From Hydrangea macrophylla (lineage: Eukaryota; Streptophyta; Magnoliopsida; Cornales; Hydrangeaceae), in assembly GCA_033977485.1 (NCBI GenBank), contig CM066994.1, forward strand, positions 30,925,637 through 30,989,636: a stretch of DNA of 64,000 bases. Direction: 5' to 3'. Below, one piece after another: positions 45,018-54,650 of this stretch. Each line of letters begins with the position of its first letter. Position 1 is the stretch's first letter. The translations under genes were made by a program, and so were the position numbers. Below the pieces are notes generated by a model, which did no database searches, had not been told where the DNA came from, and worked only from the letters and a program-made list of their open reading frames with translations.

Positions 45018-48000
45018 GGTGGTAGAATGGAAACCAATTTGAGTTTGGAAACTAAATCCTGAAGACGTCCCGGTGGATGAGCTTTGGTGAATACGTCAGC
45101 AGTCTGATCGATGGAGGAGACTGAGTTAAGTCGAATGGTACCACAAGAAATATGATGACGAACAAAATGACAATCGATCTCAATGTATTTTGTACGTTCA
45201 TGGAAGACATCATTGTGAGCAATTTGAATGGCACTTTATTTGTCACAACTAATGGTTGTAGCTGTTGGATGATTAACCCCCATGTCCTCAAGTAACCAGT
45301 GTAGTCAGAGAAGTTCCTGAGTGGTATCAGCAAGGGCACGATATTCAGCTTCTGTACTAGATCGGGCAACAACAGTTTGCTTCTTACTGCGCCAGGAGAT
45401 GAGAGAGTCACCCAAGAAGAAGCAATACCCAGTGGTGGAACGACGATCCGTAGGATCTCCTGCCCAGTCTGCATCTGAGTAGGCATGTAGCTCAAGAGAG
45501 GAGTGAGCAGAGAAGTGGAGGCCGTGAAATAAGGTCCCTTTGATGTACCTGAGAATGCGGAGAACTGCTGCATAATGAGGAGAACGAGGAGCAGATAGAA
45601 ATTGGCTTACAATATGGACAGCATAGGAGATATCAGGTCTAGTAACTGTCAGATAAACGAGACTCCCAACAAGTTGACGATATAGAGTAGGATCATCCAA
45701 GGGTATAATCCATAGGAGTGAGCCTAGAGTTAGGCTCGAGAGGAGTGGTACTAGTCTTGCTATCTGTAAGTCCCGCCCATGTAAGCAAGTCTGAGGCATA
45801 CTTGGCTTGAGAGAGATAATATCCGTCAGAACTGGAATTGATCTCAAGGCCCAGAAAATAGTTAAGTTTGCCGAGATCTTTTATTTCAACATGTTGGCTG
45901 AGATGGGTTTTGAGATCCAACATTCCAGATGTATCATCTCCTGTGATAATCATGTCATCCACATAGAGGAGAAGTAGAATAATGCCCCGGTCAGTTTTGC
46001 GGATGAAAAGAGCTGAATCGTATGAGCTACCTGTGAACCCAAAGCGCTCAACAATGGTGCTGAACTTTGCAAACCAAGCCCGAGGAGCTTGCTTGAGATC
46101 ATATAGAGCTCGGCGGAGCTTGCAAACTTGATGAGGATGATGATGATAACCAGGAGAAGGACGCATATAAACTTCTTCAGTGAGGTCACCATTGAGGAAG
46201 GCATTTTTGACATCCATTTGGAATAAGTCCCAACGGCGAACTGCAGCAACTGCAATGAGGCTGCGAACAGAGGTGAGAAGGGCAACAGGGGCAAATGTTT
46301 CCTCATAATCAATCTCATACTCTTGGGTAAAGCCCTTGGCTACTAAGCGGGCTTTGTAGCGATCAATGGATCCATCTGAGTGAGTTTTGATCTTGTAAAC
46401 CCACTTACATCCCATAGCATTCTTACCACTTGGCAAGTCCACCAAATCCCATGTGTGATTTTGTTCAAGTGCCTGCAATTCATCATCCATTGCTTTCTGC
46501 CAAAGAGGATTAGAGTTGGCCTCATGGTAAGATTGAGGCTCATGGTGAGAGAGAATTGTAGAAAAACAGTGGTAATCCCGAAGATGAATTGGAGGAGCTT
46601 TTACTCGGTCACTACGTCTAGGAAGAGGGTCAGGGTCTGATGCAGACCCATCAGATGGAACAGACAGTTCAGTAGAGACTGTGGTGGACAAATCAGATGA
46701 AGTGTCTGTAGATGTGGATGTGGGTAGAGGGGCAGGCAAAGTTGTTGATTCAGAGTGAGAACTTATATCAGGGGTGTCAGGAAATGGATCTACTAAGGGG
46801 TCAGTGAAGTAGAAAGGAGTACTGGCAGGAGATAGATGAAACTGGGACATGGATGAGAACATTTTGTGTTCCCAGAAGACAACATGACGAGACACACGAA
46901 GACATTTGGAGTAAGGGTCCCAACATCGATAGCCTTTGTGTTCAATACCATACCCCAAGAAACAACATAAGCGAGCTCGAGATTCTAGTTTTGTGCGCTC
47001 ATGTGGCTGTAGTAAGACAAAGCAGGCAGAACCAAAGACTTTAAGGGTTGTATAGTTAGGAGGATGGTAATATAGACGCTCATATGGTGACTGATTTTCA
47101 GTAGTGGGAGAAGGGATACGGTTCATGGTGTAAATGGCAGTGAGGGTAGCCTCTCCCCAGAATTGTTCAGGACATGAAGCAGATGTGAGAAGAGCTCGAA
47201 CAGTATTAAGAATATGACGGTGTTTACGCTCGGCTCTCCCATTTTGTTGGGAGGTGCCTGGACAGGAACGATGGGGAAGAGTGCCATGCTGGAGAAGAAA
47301 ATTTAGAACACCTTTTTCTTTTTATTCTTGGGCATTATCAACTCGAAACACTTTGATATTGCAAGAAAATTGAGTTTTGATCATGTTAGCAAAATCAAAG
47401 TAAATCTGGGGTAATTCAGATCGATTTTTCATTAGATATAGCCAAGTGTATCGTGAAAAATCATCGACAAAGATTACATAATATCTAGATCCTCCCATTG
47501 TGACAGTTGGAGAGGGACCCCAAACATCAGAGTGAATTAAATCAAAAGGTACAGAGGAAACAGAATCACTGTTATTAAATGGTAAAGCTGGTTGTTTGGC
47601 AAGTTGACGAGGTAAACAATCAACATTTTCAACTTTAATGGAACCTAATTGACCACTTGACACTAAGGATTTTAACCGACTTAGCGAAACATGACCTAAA
47701 CGAGAGTGCCAAAGGTGAAAATGGGAGGTGGACGATACTGACGCTGCAGCTTGAGTTGGTGAAATGAAGTGAGATGGAATATGGAGATTGTTCAGTTCAA
47801 TTAATCGTCCTATTTTACGACCTGTCCCAAGAGTCTGGCCCATTTTTGGGTCTTGTACTAGACATCCATAATTAGAGAAAGAGACGGTAAGTCCGAGTTC
47901 ACACAATTGACCAACAGATATGAGATTTAAAGTGATTTTAGGAATAAGATAAGTGTCAGGGAGAGATGTGTGAGTGGTGGAGACTTGCCCTATATGATTG

Positions 48001-48470
48001 ACGTTCATACGGGAACCATCAGCTGTGTGTATGGATGGTGCATTGAGAGTAGAATGTTTGGTAGAGAATGTAGTGGGATCAGAGGTCATATGGTTACATC
48101 AACCAGAGTCAAAGAACCAAGAAGATGTACCTGGGGCAACAGATAGAGCAGTAGGAGACGTGTTATCAGAATGATCCAGAACTCGTTTGATGATGTCCGC
48201 AAGGAGAGAATCAGAGATGGATGAAGGGGTAGACGACTTAGAAGATGATGACCCCTTGGTAGAAATAGCAATGGATGATGATGAAAAACCTCGGGACCGA
48301 TTATCCTGTGAATATCTGGTAGGATTCTCATTGCAACCATCAAGATAGTGCCCTTGTCCACGCTTGTGACAGAAAGTACACACTCTGATAGGACAATGCA
48401 ACAAAATATGTCCTGGTTTGTGACAATATCTGCAGGAGAGATCTGTGAGAGGCTCCATGATGTGTAACAT
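45014..48470 (-). pseudogene. Ty1/copia pol: zinc knuckle, protease, integrase, RT, RNase H
   Basis: One frame runs from the knuckle C-RY-C-HKPG-H-ILLH-C (near 48420) through a protease active site 'FFDSG', now followed by TGA (at about 48096-48098). GAG-pre-integrase ('FHLWHSRLGHVS') and the integrase core follow ('FDLIHSDVWGPS', then a stop after 'RVDNAQE' at about 47322, and 'TSQQNGRAERKHRH'). RT carries 'KWVYKIKTHSDGSIDRYKARLVA', 'FQMDVKNAFLNGDL' and catalytic YVDD at 45951-45965. A frameshift near 45700-45850 leads into RNase H ('LHAYSDADWAGDPTDRRSTTGY', 'SSTEAEYRALA'), with further stops to 45014. Most of gag is missing. The order INT before RT is diagnostic of Ty1/copia. Few defects suggest a fairly recent copy. 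Confidence 0.92.
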
Positions 48471-48869
48471 AAGTCTGAGAGTGGTAGAATTGATTTGGAT
48501 GACAGTGGTCGGGTGGTGATATGACGGAGGAAGCTTGGATGAGGAAGTGGCAGCCGAGCAATGGAGGCAGCTGAGTGGTGGTGACCTGGAGGCAGTGGTG
48601 GTAACTGAGCGGCGAAGGCAGTGACAGCAGCAGAGCCCAAGTTGAGATGGCGAGGTGACCGGAAGGAGGACGTCGGGCAGGGTAGATGTGGATGATGGTA
48701 GCCAGGCAGTGGAGGTGATTGGGCTAAGGTGGCACGATTACGAACTTGAGGCAACTACAAGAAGGATTTCTGATGTAGAGGATCCACTATTGTGGCAACC
48801 ACAGAGCATACTTTCCTTTTAAGAAGTTACCAGGAGAAGGAAGAGGCCACCAGGAGCTTATAGGGGGGC
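48471..48869 (-). other. unassigned stretch where the copia gag should be
   Basis: A proline/histidine/leucine-rich frame (48086-48754) can be read, but it has no gag domain and mostly reflects repeated 'CACCACTGCC'-type sequence. The tract before the plus LTR, GAGCTTATAGGGGGGC (48855-48869), mimics a PPT. I regard this as rearranged DNA. Confidence 0.45.
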
Positions 48870-49120
48870 TGTTAGAATAATATTATTATATTTGTCTACA
48901 TTCTTGTAACTATTGTATCTTACTATACTTACTGTCTAGATACATTGTACTACCACTTGTACTACCAGTTGTAATACTAGCCTAGGTACTTTTCTTTCCC
49001 TTTTAGGATTCTCTCTTGGCCTATATAAAGGCTACTCATTGTAAGGTTTCATCACACCATTCAATACATAATTCATAGTATTGTCTCACTCTCTCTCCCT
49101 CTCTCTTATATATTCTAATA
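48870..49120 (+). repeat. copia LTR, plus orientation (251 bp)
   Basis: Starts TGTTAGAATAATATTATT, contains the CCTATATAAAGGC box near 49020 and ends TATATTCTAATA directly before a PBS. It is nearly identical to the inverted copy at 44772-45000 and acts positionally as a 5' LTR for the sequence to its right. Confidence 0.9.
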
Positions 49121-49132
49121 TGGTATAAGAGC
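49121..49132 (+). promoter_or_regulatory. primer-binding site, initiator tRNA-Met type
   Basis: TGGTATAAGAGC follows the LTR without a gap; the canonical plant copia PBS is TGGTATCAGAGC, one mismatch away. Confidence 0.8.
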
Positions 49133-50221
49133 TATACGCTCCTGGACCTTGATTACAACTCTATCGTATTCTGCTGCTACCGGCGGGTGACGATCATGTC
49201 ACCCGCCGGATCTCGGTCAAGATAAATTCATACCTTTCGCTTTCTCCATTGCAACCCAACTAACCAAACCAAACAAGACCTTCGTTGAGTCACCATCCCA
49301 CCGCCACCTCACCATCATCCCACGACCTCATCACAATCATCATCACCCAAATACCACTGACTGATCGCATAGTCAGCCGCTATTCATAACCATCTCAACC
49401 ACACAAGTCACCAAACTTCCATTTGTTTGTCTTTATGAACAAGCCCATATTGCTAACAAGCCCAATTGAAGCCTATATTGTCCCCTTGACAAATATCTCC
49501 TTGCCACAACACCCAGCAACCTAATCATATTCCCCAAACATCAAACCCAACAACCAAATATATTTTTTCTCTTCGGCCCATTTGGGGTTTGTTTATTAAA
49601 AGCCCAGCAGCCCAACCGTCATTCCTTTTCCTTAGGCCCATTTGTTCTTCCACCGAACTCACCATCACCACCCCACTGGTCATCCCATTGGACCCCAACC
49701 CAATCTGTGTCCACACTAATTTTATTATCACCAACATATCATCACCAAACCATAACATCATCATCATATATCACCAAATCTGCCCCACCCATCGCCACAT
49801 CGCCAAATTAAATCACCATTTCAACCTCATCAACCGGCCTCTATCGGACCTCCCGATCGGTCGGATCTCTACCTCACCAACCGGCCTCTCTATCGGCCCT
49901 CTCGATCGGCCGGATCTCAACTCTTACCAACTGGCCTCTTATCGGACCTCCCGATTGGCCAGATCTCTACCTCATCAACCTGTTCTCTTTATCGGACCTC
50001 CCGATCGACCGGATCTCTACCCATCTACCTGATTGTCCCGGCCTCTTTATCGGACCTCCCGATCAGTTGGACCTTCGTCTATCATCTCCTGGCCACCACG
50101 GAACCTCTTGCCACCACTCCCTCAAGCATCCTCTACAACGTGACCATCAACCGCACCATCGGGCTACCTCCAAGACGACTTCAGGATTCAGTTTCCAAAC
50201 TCAAGTTGTTTCAATTTTCTA
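49133..50221 (+). mobile_element. non-coding body of a non-autonomous copia derivative
   Basis: About 1.1 kb without gag or pol, between a PBS and a PPT. The left half is C/A-rich ('ccaccgccacctcaccatcatc'-like text). The right part carries a five-unit tandem array (49838-50080). The 147-codon frame at 49589-50032 is a by-product of this composition. The PPT (50222-50240, CCTTGAGTTTAAGGGGTGC) matches that of the autonomous half. Confidence 0.7.
49838..50080 (+). repeat. about 50-bp tandem array rich in GATCGG palindromes
   Basis: Five units, each with CTCTATCGGACCTCCCGATC, then GGTCGGATCTCTACCTCA(T)C and CAACCGGC. They start near 49838, 49882, 49931, 49983 and 50039; the last is partial. Each unit contains CGATCGG/CCGATCG-like self-complementary cores. 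Confidence 0.85.
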
Positions 50222-50240
50222 CCTTGAGTTTAAGGGGTGC

Positions 50241-50458
50241 TGTTAGAATCATGATAGATTATTAGTCTAGGTTCATGTAGCTTTCGTACTTTTACCAAGC
50301 ATGATGTCCAGATACAATGTACTACACAAGTTGTACTACTAGTGTAGTACATTCGCTTTCCTTTCTTAGCTTCTCCCTTAGCCTATATAATGGCCACCTA
50401 TTGTATTGATGTATACACAATTCAATTCAATACATTATTTCTCATATCACTTCTAACA
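50241..50458 (+). repeat. diverged copia LTR, plus orientation (218 bp)
   Basis: Starts TGTTAGAATCATGATAG after the PPT, has a CCTATATAATGGCC box and ends CACTTCTAACA. It is clearly homologous to the 48870 LTR but far less similar to it than the inverted copy at 44772 is, so the two LTRs of this half are not a simple pair from one insertion. Confidence 0.85.
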
Positions 50459-50463
50459 ACTTC

Positions 50464-50691
50464 TAAAGTTTAAAATCTTCCAAAGGGACTATTTGGGAGG
50501 TCCAAAAATCAATTCCATTGTTCACAAGTGACCTGGATTTAGCTCCCACCTCTTTCCAAAAAAAAAAAAAAAAACCGACTTCGCCAATGCCTCTTCGATC
50601 CAAGGGCTCTCCCTCTGGCTCTCTCGCTTTGTTAGTTGTTCCTCTTTAATTAGGAGGGTTTTGACCATCTATTTGAGGGTTTTTGTGTGTG

Positions 50692-50722
<31 letters not shown>

Positions 50723-51494
50723 GTTTTTTTTTTTTGTTTTGTTTGGTCTGGTTTCCGCTCTAAATCTCCTTGCTTTACTCATGTTGCGGTTAAATTCTGC
50801 TACTCCTCTTTGTAGACACAACATTGCCGTTTCAGAACTGCTAATTTACTTGTGTAGAATCGACATTTTTTCATCATATCTGGCATCTTGTGGGGTCTTT
50901 TCCCAATCACGGTGAGTTTTTGTTTGATTTTTGTTGTGCGTCATTTTTCAGCAGCTTCTTCAGCCGGCTCGATCTCGAGCTATGGCATAGACAGTTTCAT
51001 CAGTGTGGCTAAGAAGTTTGTAGTGCTCACGTTTCATGTGTTTTTTTACTTCTATATAGTTGTACTGGTTCTTTTTGGGATCTGCTAGTAAAAAAGAATC
51101 TAAAATTGATCTAGTTCCAATTAGGAAAAGAGTTAATTTCTTTTTGCTGGGCGGAAAATTCTTAATATGTAAGCTTTAAATTTTTTTGAAATGTGATATT
51201 GTAAAAGAGCAAGTTTGGGCCAATCACATATTGAAAACATTACGGAGCGTACATAGAGGAAATTTACTAACGTGCTATATATTCTTGTACAATTTCTAGG
51301 TATATGTCTTTTTATTACATAAAAATCTATGCCCCGTCTAAACACTCTTAGAAAATATTTCTTTGTCAAGCCAACACAATGGTTGTCTTCTTCAAAATCA
51401 GATAGAGGTGAGAGTGTGTCTAAACCTAATCATATTTTATGCAATTCCAAACAAGCCTCAATGGTCAGCCATCCCCTTATATCTGTTAAGGCCA
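50464..51494. other. intergenic DNA, no supported gene
   Basis: Contains (GT)n plus a poly-T tract (50684-50746), which generates the hydrophobic 84-aa ORF at 50661-50915, and an A-run near 50558. 'GGTGAGTTTTTG' at 50911 could be a donor of a remnant gene, but nothing around it codes. I see no element ends. Confidence 0.4.
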
Positions 51495-51503
51495 TTCAAA
51501 TAT

Positions 51504-51688
51504 GAGTAATACTTGGGGCACAACCAAAGCCACAACCTTTTGGGCACAACCTCCATGTTGTGTCTATCTCTCTCTTGATGGGTCCCACAGTGCCAGTGAC
51601 CCCACAGTGCCCACTAGGAGAGAGATAGACACAAAATGGAGGTTGTGGACAAAAGGTTGTGGCTTTGGTTGTGCCCCAAGTATTACTC
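51504..51688. mobile_element. fold-back MULE-type MITE, 185 bp
   Basis: TIR GAGTAATACTTGGGGCACAA..CC is perfectly mirrored at the right end over about 40 bp. Flanked by the exact 9-bp direct repeat TTCAAATAT (51495-51503 and 51689-51697). The inner part has a second inverted segment (..TATCTCTCTC .. GAGAGAGATA..). Same family as 58806-58972. Confidence 0.9.
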
Positions 51689-51697
51689 TTCAAATAT

Positions 51698-52149
51698 TTC
51701 ACTAGTTCGGTTGGTTTATCATAATTCAATTTTGTAGGTTAATGAACTAATTAATTTCTATCCAATACGGTTTTCTAGCATTTACATTATGGTTATCCAA
51801 TTAATGTCAAGCTCTTTTTGTAAATCTTGTTCATATTTACCTTCTGAAATATCAAACTTTCAAGATCAAGTATAAGAGAAAAAAAAAAATTAGGAACAAG
51901 TCAATAAAAAGAATGGATGGTATTAATGATAAAAAATTCGAGGGAAAGAATCGAAATCATTACAAGAACCAAGTGGTTTTGCATTTCAAGCACTGAGAAA
52001 AGAACAAACATGCCATTAGAGAACCAAATGTTAACTACATGCGATATTATATATGTCATGTAATATGGTTTTACGAGTGTGATCACTTTAACAATGGTTT
52101 TGAGTATTCTATATGTGGGTCTCACTCGGGTAAAGAAACCAGAGTGTCC
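51698..52149. other. intergenic AT-rich DNA
   Basis: No gene, repeat or element end that I can support. Confidence 0.4.
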
Positions 52150-52157
52150 TTCACACC

Positions 52158-52645
52158 CAGTGGCGGAGGCAGTGTAGGGCCAAGGGGGGTCCAAGCCCCC
52201 CCTGAGATTTTGAAAATTAAAATTTTAGTCTAAAATTTTTTAGTATTTTACATTTAGGCCCCCCCTCAAATTATGTTTAGGCCCTCAAAGGGGTCTAAGG
52301 CCCAATTTAGTGCTATCAACTACATATATATTGATATACTGGTATATACAACTCAAAAGAAATGCGCCTAAAATTTCAAAAATTACACTTTTAGTGTGAT
52401 AATTTTATGCATTTTAGAAATAGACCCTCTTAAAATTTTGAAAGACACTATATAATATTTACGTGTCACCGAATAGACTTATATTATAAGCATTCCCCAA
52501 AACATCACAATTATAGACAAGTAGACCATAAAAAAATTGTCAATTATGTATGAATAGACCCCAAAAAAAAATTTTCGGGGGCGCTGCCCCCGAACCCCCG
52601 TATAGCCTAGGCCCCCCCTGGCCAAAATTCCTGGCTCCGCCCCTG
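52158..52645. mobile_element. hAT-type MITE, 488 bp
   Basis: Ends CAGTGGCGGAGGCAG .. CTGGCTCCGCCCCTG, an imperfect TIR of the common plant hAT non-autonomous class. Exact 8-bp duplication TTCACACC at 52150-52157 and 52646-52653. The interior holds C-runs (..AAGCCCCCCCTGAG..) and AT-rich DNA; no transposase. Confidence 0.9.
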
Positions 52646-52989
52646 TTCACACCATGTGTCGATCACAATGAATAATTTCTGTACCATTATCAATTTGTTA
52701 AAGTTTTACTATGTAGTATACATTTCTAATCTTATGTGTCAAGTAAATGTTGATAGTAATAGAAATCTAGGTGAAAATCCTAAAAGATAATTGTCAGGAG
52801 TTTAAAGTTCAATTTGATTATTAATTTGTTAAAAAGTTCTTGAAAATAAAAAAATTGGGTCAATTAAATAAAATGACAATTTAATGTAAATATGTTGATT
52901 TAAGTCATTCATTTTTTTCTTGGACGAACATGCTCTCAATCGCACCAAATAATCTCTCTTTCTCTCAAAGTTACGCTGACAACAGCCCA

Positions 52990-54650
52990 CACGCGTGGCA
53001 CATCCCATGGCATTCACTTAGACGGTGTGAGTGATTGTACCATATTAAAACTAATTTCAAAAATAATTTTTAAACTTTAAACCTTCATAACTTTGGATCT
53101 ACAACTTTAATTTTAAAAAATTTTATACCGTTGGAATCGTGTCGACAAGAGCTACAAAACTAGTATCATTTTTATATATTTTGAGCAAATTTTTATTTTT
53201 ATTTTTTTTACATACCTTGATAGCATTGTTCCTGAAAAGTTGTGAAATTTCACTACTTTTGAACAATATCCATGCTTTTTTTTTTTCTTCCCATTACTAC
53301 TAGTACCATTGTTGATATCTTTTGAGCAAAAAAAATTTTTTACATGCCTTGAGAGCCTTGTTCCTGAAAAGTAGTGCAATTTCACCACTGTTTTTAGCAC
53401 ATTTTAAATTATTGGTGAAATTTCACCACTTTAGAGTAACTTCAATGCTACATGCTATTTTCATCATGCAATTGCTATTTTTTTGTCATTGTTACAATGT
53501 CAAATGCAATATTTTGATATTTTTGTTCCAATGATATATGTGATTTCAAATGTTATATTTTGGCCAACTACCATTTTCTTTCAAAGTAGTCTTTTGTTAA
53601 GGGCAAAAGGGTCAGTTAATAAATATGCATTCTTCCCAAATTTTGCATCATAAATACTTTCCAAATACATGTGGGTGGAGAACTTTGTAGCCTTAAAAAA
53701 AACCATGTGGCAATGGAACACTTCAATATCCTTCAATCAAAACTAAGTGGTACTACTATCACATGTATTGGGGAACCATCTAGGATGCAAAATTTGTAAA
53801 ACATAGTCAGGAAAATGGTCAAAATATATCATTTTAATATCAGTAATGCTACAAGCACAGAAAAATGCACAGAATTGATCCAGACCACTCATTTCGGTAG
53901 CCCCCATACCAAAATGTGTGGGGGTCATCAAAATGAGTGGTCCGGATCAATTCTGTGCACAAATTCTGTACAAATATTCTGTGCACAAATCATTTTTGTT
54001 TTAATATCACATGCTGATGTGGCACAAATGGCATGTGTCATTTGCTGTGCCAAATATGGCATGAAAATTGGTCATGCCAAAATATGGCATGAGAAATGGT
54101 CTTGCATTGGAGCAGTCATATTCAATGGTCATGCTATAAAATGAAATTGGTAACTCAATTAGTAGCCGCGTTGGATATGGTCTTAGTCATGGATGTCATT
54201 ACATGTGAAGTTTGTGAAAGTATCACTACAATCATAATTTTATCACTTTAAACACAGTGGTAAAATTTTACCACCTCTAATTCGGGTGTCAAAACATGTG
54301 AAGTTTATGAAAGTATTCACCATAATTATAATTTCATCATTTTGAATTTTTGATAAACAAAATTTTCTCCACATTTAAAATAGTGGTGAAACAGTAGTGA
54401 AATTTCATTACTTTTTAGGAACAAGGCAGTAAGGGCATAAATTTTTTTTTACTCAAAATATATCAACAATGGTACTAGTTTTGTAGGTCTCGTCGACACG
54501 ATTCCAACGGTATAAAATTTGTAAAAATTGGAGTTGTAGATCAAAAGTTATAGTGGTTTAAAATTTAAAATCTTTTTAAAATGGGCCTTGCTATGGTGTG
54601 TCTGCTCGCACCGTGCGAGTGATATGTGACATGGACATGTGTCAGTGTAC
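52990..54650. mobile_element. large fold-back element, about 1.65 kb
   Basis: The left arm (about 52990-53430) and right arm (about 54225-54650) are inverted copies. For example ATACCGTTGGAATCGTGTCG on the left pairs with CGACACGATTCCAACGGTAT on the right, and GGTGTGAGTGAT pairs with an inverted copy near 54610. Within the left arm a block of about 150 bp is duplicated (TTGTTCCTGAAAAGT at 53227 and 53350). No clear target duplication or transposase. The loop contains another MITE (53843-53998). Confidence 0.65.
53843..53998. mobile_element. small MULE-like MITE, 156 bp
   Basis: Imperfect TIRs around GCACAGAATTGATCC .. GGATCAATTCTGTGC. Flanked by an exact 11-bp repeat TTTTAATATCA (53832-53842 and 53999-54009), consistent with a 9-11-bp duplication. 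It lies in the loop of the larger fold-back. Confidence 0.8.

Larger units (their letters stand above)
44767..50463. mobile_element. composite copia insertion with inverted LTRs, flanked by ACTTC
   Basis: Left to right: ACTTC (44767-44771); LTR in minus orientation (44772-45000); copia pol on the minus strand (45014-48470); unassigned 48471-48860; a G-rich tract; closely matching LTR in PLUS orientation (48870-49120); PBS (49121-49132); non-coding body (49133-50221); PPT (50222-50240); diverged plus LTR (50241-50458); ACTTC (50459-50463). Both outer boundaries are proper TG..CA LTR ends, and the same 5-bp direct repeat flanks the whole, as for one integration event. Nested insertion followed by recombination through the shared TGTTAGAAT ends is the alternative. 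Confidence 0.65.

Noticed and set aside
49589..50032. 147-aa plus-strand ORF
   Set aside because: It is produced by C/A-rich DNA and a 50-bp tandem array, has no domain, and lies in a non-coding retrotransposon body.
50661..50915. 84-aa ORF with an apparent membrane segment
   Set aside because: Valine/phenylalanine runs come from (GT)n and poly-T.
50560..51090. Possible remnant of a host gene 5' exon (GC-richer text, a GGTGAG donor)
   Set aside because: No frame longer than about 85 codons outside low-complexity tracts and no matching downstream exon.
53008..54650. Possible autonomous transposon body between the fold-back arms
   Set aside because: No reading frame in the loop exceeds about 110 codons and none shows a transposase motif.
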